NCBI GenBank assembly: GCA_963821815.1
Contig: CAWGFG010000002.1
Location: forward strand, 372,001-436,000
DNA from: JASGTU01 sp963821815
Lineage (GTDB): Bacteria > Chloroflexota > Anaerolineae > Caldilineales > Caldilineaceae
DNA length: 64,000 nucleotides
Reading direction: 5' to 3'
Both the position numbers and the translations under genes were made by a program. Position 1 is the stretch's first letter. Every line of letters starts with the position of its first letter. Shown here piece by piece: positions 55,180-64,000 of this stretch. The notes beneath the pieces are model-generated. The model was not told the origin of the DNA, searched no databases, and saw nothing but the letters and a program-made list of their open reading frames with translations.

Positions 55180-56730
55180 ATGGATAAACCGATAGCCAAG
55201 AGCACAAAACCTGTCTGGCTACGCAACAGTGCCATCGCTGCCATTCTGTTGATCACAGCGGCGCTTGTATTAGGTGCATGTGCGCCAAGGGTGCAGCCGG
55301 AAGAATCGGCTGCGGTAGAACCATCTGTTGCGCCCACAGAGGCGATGGCGGCAACGGACACTGCGAATACAGCTGCTGGTGATAGTGCAGACGCTACGCC
55401 TGAGGATACTTCAGCGACCGAACAGCCGGCATCTGACACCGCTGCCGCAGATACTCCCAGCGAGAATCCTGCCGACTATTTTGCTGCGGACGGAGAGCCC
55501 ACCGAAGAATATGACGGCGTGCCCGTCGGTTTGACAGTATCGGGACTGCCCTATAAGGGCGATCCGAACGCTCCGATTTTGCTCGTCGAGTATTCCGACT
55601 ATCAGTGCCCATATTGTGGTCGTCACTTCAACGATACCGAACCGTCTATCTTCGAGCAATATGTTCAGTCTGGTGATGTACGCACGGTGTTTGTCGAATT
55701 CCCGCTGGCACAACTGCATCCGCAAGCGCCGGCTGCACATGCTTCGGCCCTATGTGTTCTTGAGCAGGGAAGCGTGGCTGACTATTGGAAGATGCATAAC
55801 GCACTCTTCAGCGGTGTCAACGAGTGGAGTGGCAACCAAGATGCGCAGTCCATCTTCAATCAGTATGCAGAAGACATCGGTGTTGACATGGACGCGTTCA
55901 ATGCATGCGTTGAAAACGGTGACACCGTGTCTCAGGTGAATGACCGGGTTAGCTTTGCCCAATCACAGGGCTTCGGCGGCACGCCAAGTTTCCAGATCAT
56001 TCGGACTGAAGACGGGCTTGTTACACCGGTTGTCGGTGCGCAACCTTTCACGGAGTTTTCATCCAACTTTGACCTGCTGCTCTCTGGAGGTACGCCTGAA
56101 GCTGCTGGCGCACAAGCTGAGGCGCAAATTCCCTTCTGGGCGACCAAAGAGGGTTGGCAGCCAGACCCGGACCGACCTGGGTTCGACATGGCTGGTGACC
56201 AATATAAGGGTGAGTTGGATGCTCCGATCACGGTGATCGAGTTCTCTGATTTCGAGTGCCCCTATTGCCAGCAGCACGCGCTGGAGACGCAACCCACACT
56301 TGACGAGCAGTATGTAGACACTGGCAAGGCACTATGGATCTTCAAGCACTTCCCGCTGGCAGATATCCATCCTTCCGCGACGATGGGTGCTGCCGCTGCC
56401 GAATGCGCCACTGGTCAGGGTAAATTCTGGGAGTACGAGCACCTGCTCTTTGAAAAGCAGGACGAGTGGACCATCGGCGACACTGAAGCTGCGCTGACCT
56501 CGCTCGCCGAGGAAGTAGGCATGGACCCGGAGATTTTCCAGGCTTGCATCAACGACCCGGCTATCGCTGAAGCGGTGAATTCCGATCTCACCGATGGCGC
56601 GCCGTTCGTGCGTGGTACGCCGGCGTTCATCGTGTTGCACGGTGAACAAGGAAGCATTATTCCCGGCGCGCTGCCGCTGGAAAGCTTCACGCAGATCCTT
56701 GACGATGTCCTGGCGGGGAACGGCGGCTAG
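55180..56730 (+). CDS. Lipoprotein with two DsbA-like thioredoxin domains
   Basis: A 516-residue lipoprotein (lipobox LGAC, Cys34), then a 70-residue Ala/Thr/Glu-rich spacer, then two DsbA-type thioredoxin domains. Domain 1 has EYSDYQCPYCGRHF near residue 138 and the cis-Pro loop GGTPSFQII near 266. Domain 2 has EFSDFECPYCQQHA near 357 and RGTPAFIVLH near 478. Both CPYC active sites are intact, so this tandem protein could oxidise or shuffle disulfides in secreted proteins from the outer membrane face. Tandem fusion is unusual; BdbD-type proteins have one. GGAG precedes the ATG at 55180. A terminator follows at 56765. Its neighbours have extracytoplasmic domains that may be clients. Confidence 0.9.
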   Translation: MDKPIAKSTKPVWLRNSAIAAILLITAALVLGACAPRVQPEESAAVEPSVAPTEAMAATDTANTAAGDSADATPEDTSATEQPASDTAAADTPSENPADYFAADGEPTEEYDGVPVGLTVSGLPYKGDPNAPILLVEYSDYQCPYCGRHFNDTEPSIFEQYVQSGDVRTVFVEFPLAQLHPQAPAAHASALCVLEQGSVADYWKMHNALFSGVNEWSGNQDAQSIFNQYAEDIGVDMDAFNACVENGDTVSQVNDRVSFAQSQGFGGTPSFQIIRTEDGLVTPVVGAQPFTEFSSNFDLLLSGGTPEAAGAQAEAQIPFWATKEGWQPDPDRPGFDMAGDQYKGELDAPITVIEFSDFECPYCQQHALETQPTLDEQYVDTGKALWIFKHFPLADIHPSATMGAAAAECATGQGKFWEYEHLLFEKQDEWTIGDTEAALTSLAEEVGMDPEIFQACINDPAIAEAVNSDLTDGAPFVRGTPAFIVLHGEQGSIIPGALPLESFTQILDDVLAGNGG

Positions 56731-57169
56731 TCTTCTATTTGTATCAATAAGTGTACTATGACAGAGGAGCTGCTCGAAAGCGGCTCCTTTGTTTTTTCGG
56801 CCTTCCTCTATTTCGGCCTTCCTCTCCTATCGCCGACGCCATGCGCCGCTTTCTGCGCGGAGCGTTCTATATACGTTACCCCCTCGTAGCCTGCTCGTCT
56901 CCCGAACGTACGGAAAAGCGAGTACTACAAAGGCCGCATGGGCTCTCTCCGTGGAACTCCACCGTATTTCGACCCGTTACAGTTGAAGAGAACGCTCTCG
57001 AGACGAACCTGCCAAATGGAAAGCCGTATACCTGCACTTAGAGCAGTAGTAGTTACTTGACGTAACGTGTAAGCGTATTCATAATGGAGAAGTCCGCTGG
57101 TTAGCGAAATAATATGTGGTCGTAGGGTCCAATGCAGCAACTGGTCTGCATGCGCTTGCGGTGAAACGA
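56731..57169. other. Intergenic region with terminator and short direct repeat
   Basis: 439 bases between the DsbA-like gene and the VWA gene. It holds the terminator at 56765-56797 and two direct copies of TTTCGGCCTTCCTCT starting near 56796 and 56812. I see no RNA gene; the promoter of the VWA operon must lie here or just upstream, but no consensus pair stands out. Confidence 0.6.
56765..56797 (+). terminator. Intrinsic terminator of the tandem DsbA gene
   Basis: An AGGAGC/GCTCCT stem with a 12-base loop followed by TTTGTTTTTT, 34 bases after the stop. Confidence 0.88.
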
Positions 57170-60100
57170 ATGAATAACTCGGTAGTACAGAACACGTCCT
57201 TATGGCGATTCCTCCTGGCGATGCTGCTGATAGCCGCTGTCGGGGTACTTGCCGCGCCGGTTATCCGGGCCGCTCCGGCTCTACAGAGTGAGCCTATAAC
57301 ATCATCCGCCGCTGAGGCTGCGCAACCCATTGACGTCGTGGTGGTGCTGGACGATTCCGGCTCTATGGCTACGTGCTGGCCTTGGCCGCGTGAAGGCGGT
57401 CAGACGCCCTTCTACCCGCCGTGCGCGTCACCAAGCCCGAACCAACCCAGCGATCCGAACAATCTGCGCTACAGCGCCGCACGTTTGCTGGCCCAGCTTG
57501 CAGATCCTGAAGACCGGCTCGCTGTCATACGGTTCGACACGGTGGCTGAGGGAGTTGGAGACTTAGGCAATCTTCAGATAATTGGCTCTGAGTCCAATCG
57601 ACAGGCACTGATCAGTTCTATTCAACCGCCCACCGACTACCTCCGCCGCGGCTATACTCGGCTGGATCTGGGCCTGCAGATGGCCATAGACCTGCTTGAA
57701 GGATCCAAAGAAGCCGGTCGCAACCAATTCATTGTTTTGTTGACCGATGGTGAACCAACACATCCGAATGGGCTATCCAGCATACAACAGGATATTGCTG
57801 AGCAGGTCGACCAGCTGGTGCAGAACGGCGTACTCGCCTTTCCTGTGGTGCTCTGCAATCCCACAGCCGGCTGCCAGGGTGAGTTCCTGCGCGAGGTCTT
57901 TGCCGACTTCGGCGTGTCGGAAGCAACCACAGCAGAGTCGGTGCTGCGCATCTTTTCGTATGTGCTTACCGAGATGAAGCCCAATCGCTCCGTGATCTCA
58001 GGACGAGGCGGCTCCATTCAGCTCAATACGCGTGCATCGCAGGCGGTTGCCAGCATGTCCTATGTGACTGAGTTGGGCGGGCTATTGAACCTGCAACGGA
58101 ACGATGAGCCCACTTCAACACAACCAGTCATGGGAGACGCCAACATTCAAGTCAGCGTTGTCGATTCTGTTGGCCAGAATGATGCTCAGTGGCGAGCGTC
58201 GGTTGCGGACGGCGGTGGCTTTGTCGTTGTGGAGGCTGACTCCTATCCGGAACTGGTCAATCCACCGCCAAGTTTGGCGGAAAGCGCAGCCTCAACACGT
58301 TATTATCCCGCGGGCAAACGACCACTGTTGATCGCCCGGGGCGTCGGTCCCGCTGCCGGGGAACCCCTTTCCTTCAACGGACCGGAGTTGATGCAGGCGT
58401 TTGGATTGGCCAACCTGCACTATATCGTCCCGGATGACGATCCCGGACAGGTGCGCTTGCAGCTCGGCGAAGACAAGAATCCTTTGCAGCTAATCCGCAC
58501 ATTTCGTGTAGAGCCTAAAGTAGGTCTACCGACTGCCAAGGTACTCTCGCCCACTGCGAGTAGCGATGGACGCCTGCCGGACGGGCGCACGCGCCTGCAG
58601 GTTGGGTTCGACGGCCAAACACCGGTCGAGAGCGTGTCGGCTTCAGTCTATGTTTTCGAGACGGACCTAAATGCAAGGACCTTCGAGTCACTGGGCGCAT
58701 CGTCCACACTGGTGCATACAACCGACTTGGTCTGTAGCGGACGCACGTGTACTGACGAATCGTTCCTGCCCCAAGATGGCCACAGCTACATCGCGATCTT
58801 CATCCTGGAAGGAGTAGCGGATGGTCTGCGATTCAGTGATTGGGCGCAGACGTCGCTCAGCCTTGAACCTGCAGTTTATCTGCGCGGACTGCCGGAGTCT
58901 CTGGACCTGGCGCAGATGCCTGATGGCGGTTGGCCCATAGATGTTGCATCCGGCACGGTAGATGAGATCGGTCTGGTAGCTGGCTCGCTGATGCTGCGCG
59001 ATAGCACTTCCGGTGACCTCGCCAAGAACGTCTCGTTGGACTTCATGCCGGATGTTCCGGAAGAGGGCTCCGTGTCCACAACCCTCTATATCGAGGGCTT
59101 GGGTCAGCTCAGCCCAGGCGCCTACGAGGGTGAAATCACACTGCAGGCCAAAAGCCCGGCGGGCTTACCCATGGATGTTCAAATTCGTCCGGCAGCGACG
59201 ATTCCGGTCAGCTTGACTGTGCCGCGACCTGTTGCGCATATTCGCAGCCAGATATTGGATTTCGGTGATGTGCTCTTTGACACGTCTCCGAACTTCCGGC
59301 TGAATGAAGAGGCTTTAGTCACAGTTGACTTCAGTTACAAGGACTTTCCGCTGTCCGCTCAGCTTGTCGGCGATAGCTGTCCCAATTTGACCGTCACAGC
59401 CGGTGAGGTTGAGAACTTGCTGGGCAAGTCGGTGATCCCGTTACGCCTAACCAGTACTGATCCGGTTCAGCCCGGTTCGTGTTCGGGTCAAATCATGTTC
59501 AGCGGGCCTGACGGGCAACATGATGTCGTGCCGAGTAGCGTCGACTGGCAGCTGCATGTGTCCGGTGTGGAATGGTCGCTGGTAGACGGTGCACTGGATC
59601 TGGGTGACTTGCAGGACGCTGGCACACAAATAGAAAAAACCGTGCGTGTACGCTTCAGTGGCAAAACGCCGTTCTTGCTGCAGATGTCGGACATCGAAGC
59701 AGCCGGCAGCAATGTGGCTGAGGGCGCGCCGTCCGTGCTCTCGTCGGATTATATTGACATGCCTTCTGTGGAGGTAAGTGGTCCTGTACAGGAAGACGGA
59801 ACATATCTCGTGCCGCTCACATTTATGGCGCGTCAGGCCATTCCGCACGACGCGCTGCGAGGGAGCTACTATACCGGTCAGCTCGGTTTATCCGTTGCTG
59901 GACTCGATAGTGAAGTCAATCCTGTAGACATCAATTTCAGAAGTCCGAGTATCTACCAACGCTATGCTGCGCCTATTGTTGTTCCGGTCTATAGTATGCC
60001 ATGGGCGCTCTGTACCGCTCCGCTAACCCTATTGCTGTTGCTTGTAATAGTGGCTAGAACGCGCGGTCGCGGATTCGATCAGGACGAGGTAGAGCAGGTG

Positions 60101-60337
60101 GCTATGGCAAAAGCTGTCAAGACGATGGCTGCGGATGCACCAGAGTCCATGCCGGAGGATCCCATTGTTCCAACAAATGCACCGGCAACTGCTGCTTGGG
60201 GCGGCTCAGAGTGGGGCGGCGCCTGGACTGAACAGGGCGGCGCCAAAGCGGCCAAGGCCACGAAAGCACCTTCGGCAAACGGCCATTCAAATGGGCTGTC
60301 CAGTGGGCAATCGGACCCCTGGAGTTCCAGTTGGTAA
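57170..60337 (+). CDS. Large VWA-domain single-pass membrane protein
   Basis: A 1055-residue secreted and anchored protein. A signal peptide (about 10-35, ending IRA) leads to a VWA domain (about 52-300) with a complete metal site: DDSGSM near 61, Thr in GYTRLDLG near 161 and Asp in LLTDGEP near 190. The region 300-930 is beta-rich, with several immunoglobulin-like repeats. A membrane helix near 945-968 (LTLLLLLVIVA) is followed by a cytoplasmic tail of about 86 residues rich in Gly, Ala, Trp and Ser (WGGSEWGGAW). The tubulin-like gene starts 44 bases later, so the two form an operon and the tail may contact the tubulin polymer. I chose the ATG at 57170 for the signal peptide; its ribosome site is weak. 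Confidence 0.88.
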   Translation: MNNSVVQNTSLWRFLLAMLLIAAVGVLAAPVIRAAPALQSEPITSSAAEAAQPIDVVVVLDDSGSMATCWPWPREGGQTPFYPPCASPSPNQPSDPNNLRYSAARLLAQLADPEDRLAVIRFDTVAEGVGDLGNLQIIGSESNRQALISSIQPPTDYLRRGYTRLDLGLQMAIDLLEGSKEAGRNQFIVLLTDGEPTHPNGLSSIQQDIAEQVDQLVQNGVLAFPVVLCNPTAGCQGEFLREVFADFGVSEATTAESVLRIFSYVLTEMKPNRSVISGRGGSIQLNTRASQAVASMSYVTELGGLLNLQRNDEPTSTQPVMGDANIQVSVVDSVGQNDAQWRASVADGGGFVVVEADSYPELVNPPPSLAESAASTRYYPAGKRPLLIARGVGPAAGEPLSFNGPELMQAFGLANLHYIVPDDDPGQVRLQLGEDKNPLQLIRTFRVEPKVGLPTAKVLSPTASSDGRLPDGRTRLQVGFDGQTPVESVSASVYVFETDLNARTFESLGASSTLVHTTDLVCSGRTCTDESFLPQDGHSYIAIFILEGVADGLRFSDWAQTSLSLEPAVYLRGLPESLDLAQMPDGGWPIDVASGTVDEIGLVAGSLMLRDSTSGDLAKNVSLDFMPDVPEEGSVSTTLYIEGLGQLSPGAYEGEITLQAKSPAGLPMDVQIRPAATIPVSLTVPRPVAHIRSQILDFGDVLFDTSPNFRLNEEALVTVDFSYKDFPLSAQLVGDSCPNLTVTAGEVENLLGKSVIPLRLTSTDPVQPGSCSGQIMFSGPDGQHDVVPSSVDWQLHVSGVEWSLVDGALDLGDLQDAGTQIEKTVRVRFSGKTPFLLQMSDIEAAGSNVAEGAPSVLSSDYIDMPSVEVSGPVQEDGTYLVPLTFMARQAIPHDALRGSYYTGQLGLSVAGLDSEVNPVDINFRSPSIYQRYAAPIVVPVYSMPWALCTAPLTLLLLLVIVARTRGRGFDQDEVEQVAMAKAVKTMAADAPESMPEDPIVPTNAPATAAWGGSEWGGAWTEQGGAKAAKATKAPSANGHSNGLSSGQSDPWSSSW

Positions 60338-60380
60338 GGAAAATAGAAGCGCGCCGCACTTGCGGTTCGCCGGGAGTATC

Positions 60381-62954
60381 ATGAGTATGAACGAGCCTAC
60401 GCAACGATATGACAAAGCCACCATCTATCCGACCTTAGTCGTCGGCGTAGGCGGCATGGGCACAAACACTGTGCGCGCGGTCAAACGCCGCTTTCGCAAC
60501 GTGTGGGGCGGCGACCAGCTCCCAGGCATGATCCAATTATTGGCGCTGGATACAGAGCCGCTGAACAATCGGCTTGATCAGGAACCGCTTTTTTCGGACG
60601 AATTCGCCTACATGGGCAAGTTCGATGCCACACGCCTGGTCTCCAACCTGGACCAGCATCCAGAGATCGCACGCTGGTGGAACTACCCGTCCATACCGCT
60701 GGGCTATATTCACAACGGTGCAAAGCAGTTACGCCCAATTGGCCGTCTCTGCTTCTATCGCAATTATGTGACGTTCAAGCAGCAGTTGATGACCAAGCTT
60801 GCCAACTTGGACAAGATTCGCGACATGGAAACAGCGCAGAACAGAGGTTTCCCAGTCGTAGGCAACTACCAGCTCATCTATGTAGTGAGCAGTCTCTGCG
60901 GAGGCACTGGTGCAGGCATGTTCTTGGACGTGGTGCACCGTATTCGCGCTGAAGTGCGCAACAATGCGCGTATCGTAGGCATCTTCTTCCTGCCCGATGT
61001 TATAGAAGCCGAGATCTCCAGCGATCTGCAACGTCGGCGTATCCGCGCCAATGCGTACGCGGCACTAAAGGAGCTGAACTACTTCCAGGAGACGCAGAAC
61101 TTCAGCGCACTCTATCCGAGTGAGCAGCGGGAATTGCCGGACACGCCCTACGCTCCCTTCGACTTCATCTTTCTCATGGGGCGCACCAATCGCGACGGTC
61201 GCAGCCTGGCCCATAAATCCGATGCAGAGAGTATGGCGGCGCATCTTATACAGCTCACAGCCATCAGCCACCTGAGCAGCGAGATACTCGGGCTAGAGGT
61301 AAATGTGGTGCGCGAGCGCATGTTCGATTTGGAAGCTGCGGCTGGCGAGGTTACAGGCGATCGCAATCTGAGCCGACGACACTTCCTGGTCTATAGTAGT
61401 TTTGCGGCGTCTGCGTTGGTGGCGCCGCATGAATCACTGGTGGATTTCTGGCAACGTGCCTTCGTAGCCGATTTGGTCCGTCGCATGGCGTCTGGTCCAA
61501 TGTTAAGCGACCCGCGCCAGCCCATGCCGGAATCCGACCGCCAGCGCATTATGAACCTGTGGCAGACGTTGCACGCTCATCTTGTGGGTCGTTTCGCCGC
61601 GTTGGATAATGATCGCCTCGACCTTGCGCTAGGCGAGATCGAGGAGCAGCAGGGGGCTTGGCACGGCTTCTGGGCGCCTATCATGCAGGCCATGAACCAG
61701 ACACTCATGGACGCCGGGCTGCGCGGTGGCATCGCGCTTTGTGACCTGCTCAGCCCTGCTACAGCAGCCACGGCGCCACCAGAATCATTGCCCAGACAGC
61801 GTCTCTTCCAGGTGGACGGAACCATCGTCAGCGAGGAAGATCGCATCCAATGGCGCAAGATTCTGGCCCAACAAGGCGGTTTTACCGAACAGATGCAACA
61901 AGTGGCTGGCGGCTTCGGTGACCTATTCATGATGGCGCTGAGTCCAAGGCAAGCGCGTGAGCGCGCTCGAGAGATGGCGAATCGTAAAGCGCGTGCACGC
62001 ATCTATCAGAAGCGCGATGCAGTCGACATCGCCATAATCGAACAGATTAGCAAGCAGGCGACCATCCTTCGCGAGGCCTTACGCAGCCAGATTAACGCAT
62101 GTGCTGTGGCATTGGCACGCGCCAATCAGGAAGCCACGCGCATGGCCGACCGTATCGACCCGCGCATCCCAGACGGTCGGCCCAGCACTAGCACGTACTA
62201 CGAGCTGGAGACCGGCGCAGTCGGCCGCGACTATCTGCAGCACTTCTACAACCAGGCGGCTACGACAGTGAGCGCCAGTGATTGGCGCAGCGCCCTGGTA
62301 CCGCTCTTTGAGGAGATCACGCGGGAGAACAGCGCCATCTCGTCGGATGATGTCTTTGCCCAGCTGAACATCGCCACGGTGGACAATACCGAACTGCTCA
62401 ATCGTGTACACTCAATGGTGGATATCAACCACATCATCACGGTGCAGCACGGCGAGGAGATGGAGCGCAGCCGCCAACGACCGGACAATCGTGTGCATCA
62501 ATGGTTGGATCGCTTGAACCCGTACATTCGCTGGGACGCCGACCGCTTCAGCTTCCATGAGTCGAACCTGGAGCACATCCGTCTCGCCGCCGTCCCCACC
62601 AGCCGCCAGGATGATCCGTCGTTTATGGCGGCAACAGTTGGTAAGGAGGACATCAAATGGGTGCCCACCGGCGACCATATGCGCATGGACGCTGTTTGGA
62701 TTGTGCACGGACTTCCTGTGACACTGCTGGAGCGGCTAGATGACTATCGGGCACAGTATGAAAACTCGCTGGATTTCCCTGTGCGTGAAGAATTCCATCT
62801 TAAGCCGGAATGGGAGTCTCTACCAGAGATCACGCCGGAAAGAATAGATATGCCGGAGGTAAACAAGGAGGAGCGCTTACCTATACGCGTATTGAAATCT
62901 GACTATCTGACGCCGCCTACGCTGGACTACTCGGACTATTCAGAGGAGGAGTAG
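60381..62954 (+). CDS. Tubulin/FtsZ-like GTPase (Tubulin_2 family)
   Basis: A 857-residue protein. Its N-terminal 300 residues follow the tubulin/FtsZ GTPase plan: T1 loop LVVGVGGMGTNTV near residue 22, the tubulin signature T4 loop LCGGTGAGMF near 173, and the NAYAALKEL segment near 224 that supplies the nucleotide-ring contact Asn in FtsZ. It matches the Tubulin_2 group of bacterial tubulin-like proteins, found in Chloroflexota and others. The remaining 550 residues are unlike FtsZ and contain long helical stretches (ARERAREMANRKARARIYQ). It should bind GTP and may polymerise near the membrane. GGGAG lies 5 bases before the ATG. It sits between the VWA gene and a second tubulin-like gene. 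Confidence 0.88.
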   Translation: MSMNEPTQRYDKATIYPTLVVGVGGMGTNTVRAVKRRFRNVWGGDQLPGMIQLLALDTEPLNNRLDQEPLFSDEFAYMGKFDATRLVSNLDQHPEIARWWNYPSIPLGYIHNGAKQLRPIGRLCFYRNYVTFKQQLMTKLANLDKIRDMETAQNRGFPVVGNYQLIYVVSSLCGGTGAGMFLDVVHRIRAEVRNNARIVGIFFLPDVIEAEISSDLQRRRIRANAYAALKELNYFQETQNFSALYPSEQRELPDTPYAPFDFIFLMGRTNRDGRSLAHKSDAESMAAHLIQLTAISHLSSEILGLEVNVVRERMFDLEAAAGEVTGDRNLSRRHFLVYSSFAASALVAPHESLVDFWQRAFVADLVRRMASGPMLSDPRQPMPESDRQRIMNLWQTLHAHLVGRFAALDNDRLDLALGEIEEQQGAWHGFWAPIMQAMNQTLMDAGLRGGIALCDLLSPATAATAPPESLPRQRLFQVDGTIVSEEDRIQWRKILAQQGGFTEQMQQVAGGFGDLFMMALSPRQARERAREMANRKARARIYQKRDAVDIAIIEQISKQATILREALRSQINACAVALARANQEATRMADRIDPRIPDGRPSTSTYYELETGAVGRDYLQHFYNQAATTVSASDWRSALVPLFEEITRENSAISSDDVFAQLNIATVDNTELLNRVHSMVDINHIITVQHGEEMERSRQRPDNRVHQWLDRLNPYIRWDADRFSFHESNLEHIRLAAVPTSRQDDPSFMAATVGKEDIKWVPTGDHMRMDAVWIVHGLPVTLLERLDDYRAQYENSLDFPVREEFHLKPEWESLPEITPERIDMPEVNKEERLPIRVLKSDYLTPPTLDYSDYSEEE

Positions 62955-62963
62955 ACGCAACCC

Positions 62964-64000
62964 ATGCAGGCGCACTACACGTACGGCCGATCCGTCATAC
63001 TTGCCTTTGGCGGCTGGGGACTCCAGACGTTGCTGCATGTTGCTCCGCGCATCCAGGCTGCACAGGAGCAGCGTGAGGCTAGCGGCTACGGCGATGTGAA
63101 CCTGAATCGCATTACAAGCTACGGCCTGCTGATGCCGCCGCCCTTGCTTTCTGATGCCGGAAACGCATCCTTCGACCTGTTCCAGTTTGTGTCTGACAAA
63201 ATTATTCCGCCGTTTCTTATCGAGCGAGTGCTCGCTAATATTGAACATGATGCAGATCCGCGCGAGCGTGCTGTGTTTGCAGCGCTCACCGATGCAGAGC
63301 GACGTGCACTGCGCCTTCTTCGAGCGACGGAGTCAGTGTTTCAACCTCTTGCCTACGACGACCAACCATTCATCAAGGCTGTCAGCGGGCAGATGGTGCC
63401 CTACCAGAGCTCACAGGACAATGAAGACGAGGCGCCGCGAAGAGCGACTCGTCGCGACGTGTTCTCACTCGCCGCCGAACACGAGGACGCCGTCTCGCGT
63501 CTGATCGAGTCCTATCTGGTAGATCCGGTACGCCAAGACTATCTATCGCCAGACGATCCCTACGTACAGACCACGCTCTATGTGGTTGCGCCCTTGTATG
63601 AGCCTCTGGCGTCCGCACTGATTTGGCCCATTGTTGCCGGGCTTATGCAGCGGATGGGACGCAGGCACATCTCCAAGGTGGTCGGCTTGTTCGCAACTGG
63701 AAGCTATGGACTGGATCGTACGCGTGCAGTGGAAGATGCAGCGACCTACGCCGCTCTGGCTGAACTAGAGGCGCTGACCGGTGTGCGCAACGACGGCGCT
63801 ACCAGCGACCGGTTGCGGATGTTGATTGGTCAAGGCAATCATGCGCTGCAGGATCAACTCGGACAGACGCTTTTCGACCATATCTACTTGCTGGACAGAG
63901 AGAAGAGCAATCAGGGTCTTGCCGAAAACAGCCACGAGATCGCAGTCCTTGCAGGCAACGCGCTGGAAGGACTCATCACCGGCGCAGCGGACAACTACAT
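62964..64000 (+). CDS. Divergent tubulin-like protein lacking the GTPase signature loop (cut by window edge)
   Basis: An open frame of at least 345 residues from the ATG at 62964, 9 bases after the stop of the tubulin-like GTPase, that runs off the window. Its N-terminus (VILAFGGWGLQTLLHVAPRI) aligns with the T1 loop of the upstream protein. TTLYVVAPLYEPLASALIWP near residue 206 aligns with the strand and T4 loop of the upstream protein, but GGTGAG is replaced by YEPLAS. VVGLF and ATYAALAELEAL near 262 align with VGIFF and NAYAALKEL. It is therefore a paralogue that has lost the loop that grips the nucleotide phosphates. It probably pairs with the GTPase. The C-terminus is not visible. Confidence 0.82.
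   Translation, partial: MQAHYTYGRSVILAFGGWGLQTLLHVAPRIQAAQEQREASGYGDVNLNRITSYGLLMPPPLLSDAGNASFDLFQFVSDKIIPPFLIERVLANIEHDADPRERAVFAALTDAERRALRLLRATESVFQPLAYDDQPFIKAVSGQMVPYQSSQDNEDEAPRRATRRDVFSLAAEHEDAVSRLIESYLVDPVRQDYLSPDDPYVQTTLYVVAPLYEPLASALIWPIVAGLMQRMGRRHISKVVGLFATGSYGLDRTRAVEDAATYAALAELEALTGVRNDGATSDRLRMLIGQGNHALQDQLGQTLFDHIYLLDREKSNQGLAENSHEIAVLAGNALEGLITGAADNY

Overview
The window is a bacterial chromosome segment of about 53% G+C, densely coding on both strands, with many lipoproteins, single-pass secreted proteins and sigma70-like promoters. The gene mix suggests a Chloroflexota bacterium, perhaps Anaerolineae or Caldilineae: a tubulin-like gene beside a von Willebrand A membrane protein, a TgpA-type transglutaminase, an LplABC-type sugar transporter without its own ATPase, EtfBA and a Crp regulator. 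This is an inference from gene content. There is no rRNA, tRNA, CRISPR array or recognisable insertion sequence.

Layout. 1-9454 carries a cut-off TPP enzyme, an EamA transporter, a catalytically stripped SerA-like protein running into a SerK/ParB-like protein, a Mut7-C RNase, a DUF2202 protein, an aspartoacylase-like hydrolase (frameshifted), a PDZ protein with an acidic repeat and a glutaminyl cyclotransferase. 9520-10741 is a self-contained regulatory module: a zinc-ribbon/CsoR fusion plus OsmC, with a G-tract operator on its promoter. 10970-31452 is mostly housekeeping: purD, carB, a UroD-family protein (frameshifted), comEC, trmO, an alcohol dehydrogenase, typA, an aldo/keto reductase, etfBA, thrC, trmB and two further methyltransferases. 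31648-35385 is a sugar ABC transporter. 35697-39099 holds a YkgJ protein, two small unknown proteins, a B12-binding radical SAM enzyme and a degenerate prenyl-synthase-like protein. 39466-49753 holds crp, rho (frameshifted, with a long leader), a LysM/M23 peptidase, fumC, a PAC2 protein, two candidate small RNAs, an inositol-phosphatase-family protein and a lactonase-like hydrolase.

The last 14 kb is the most unusual part. A TgpA-like membrane transglutaminase and a 719-residue membrane-anchored protein lie on the minus strand. On the plus strand follow a lipoprotein with two DsbA domains, then a probable operon of a large VWA membrane protein, a tubulin/FtsZ-like GTPase and a second tubulin-like protein that has lost the GTPase signature loop and runs off the window. 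I read the operon as a membrane-linked tubulin system with an active and an inactive subunit.

Four genes (the SerA/SerK pair, the aspartoacylase, the UroD-family gene and rho) each need one base removed to restore reading, always in the same direction. Because rho is among them, sequence or assembly error is at least as likely as gene decay.
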